Below are positions 45,257-45,508 of a DNA stretch of 45,508 nucleotides, in pieces. The position numbers were made by a program, and so were the translations under genes. The notes below the pieces were generated by a model. It was not told the origin of the DNA and made no database searches. It worked only from the letters and a program-made list of their open reading frames with translations. Within the stretch, counting starts at the first letter, position 1; the number at the start of each line of letters is the position of its first letter. The DNA comes from Eutypella sp. D-1 (Eukaryota; Ascomycota; Sordariomycetes; Xylariales; Diatrypaceae), in assembly GCA_023313575.1 (NCBI GenBank), contig JAJTTP010000042.1, positions 1 through 45,508 on the forward strand, in the 5' to 3' direction.

Positions 45257-45508
45257 TGTTGGTTTTCCTTTCCTGCGGAACCGAAACGATTTCTTCTCCG
45301 GAGCGCTCCTGTTAGTTCACCAGCTCATCAGCTAGCCTTCACACCTACCTGAGTAACGGGGTTTTCGGAATGGAGAATCCTTCCTTTTCAGTGTCTTCCC
45401 GCCCCCCTCCTGCCTATACCCTCTGGTTGAGCCCCTTGTTCCTTCCTTCGCCCTGCCTTACGTCGCCCGCTTACCTTCTTGTTCCCCTCCCTGGCTTTTG
45501 GAGCTGGT
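45257..45508 (+). other. GC-richer, pyrimidine-rich sequence at the window end
   Basis: About 250 bp with frequent CCT/CTT/CCC and few A runs, no reading frame and none of the local repeats. Composition changes sharply just after the nad6 end. It could be nuclear DNA (mtDNA inserted in a chromosome), a chimeric assembly join, or an unusual spacer. Confidence 0.6.

Overview
The window is a piece of a fungal mitochondrial genome, AT-rich, with every recognised gene on the + strand. TGA is read as Trp throughout (for example inside cox1, nad1, the homing endonucleases and the aminotransferase fusion), and a tRNA-Trp(UCA) is present. Cox1, Nad1, Nad4, Atp6 and Atp8 look like those of filamentous fungi; the gene content and style suggest a basidiomycete (Agaricomycetes), which is an inference. 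The other standard genes (cob, cox2, cox3, nad2, nad3, nad4L, nad5, rnl) are not in the window.

Layout. 1-7748: 3' two thirds of cox1 with six group I introns (the first cut by the window edge). 7739-8731: long unknown ORF overlapping the cox1 stop in the -1 frame. 8913-8983: trnR(ucu). 9089-20968: nad1 in six exons with five introns. 21101-22612: intact intronless nad4. 22613-26900: scrap region with degenerate homing endonucleases, a second nad4 3' end and a stray nad4 5' fragment. 26957-27115: atp8. 27310-29277: atp6 with one intron. 29278-32676: three accessory ORFs, the last an in-frame fusion of an atp9-like two-helix segment, a Cox1 C-terminal tail and a complete class III aminotransferase. 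33445-36771: rns with one intron, then a GIY-YIG cassette flanked by a duplicate of the rns 3' end. 38744-42268: seven tRNAs (Y, N, K, G, D, S, W) among GC-rich repeats. 42315-45256: nad6 with one intron and a frameshifted 3' end. 45257-45508: pyrimidine-rich, GC-richer sequence unlike the rest.

Two themes stand out. First, the Cox1 C-terminal tail (LEW..SPPKPH) occurs three times: in cox1, in an ORF just after atp6, and in the atp9-aminotransferase fusion. Each copy sits between a respiratory membrane protein and foreign coding sequence. In cox1 the foreign sequence lies in the -1 frame behind an A AAA AAG heptamer, so a -1 slip or a one-base A-tract change would fuse it to Cox1. This is the best candidate for an undescribed system: a tail-plus-membrane-anchor cassette carrying passenger domains on mitochondrial membrane proteins.

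Second, the genome is overrun by GC-rich hairpin repeats and by duplicated gene ends left by homing endonucleases. A 273-bp composite repeat sits at the equivalent codon of two different LAGLIDADG genes, in frame and open in both. Duplicated 3' ends are seen for nad4, rns, several endonuclease C-termini and the Cox1 tail. Intron boundaries were placed by exon continuity plus the usual U before and G at the end of group I introns; most are probably exact, but those of atp6 and rns are uncertain by a few bases.
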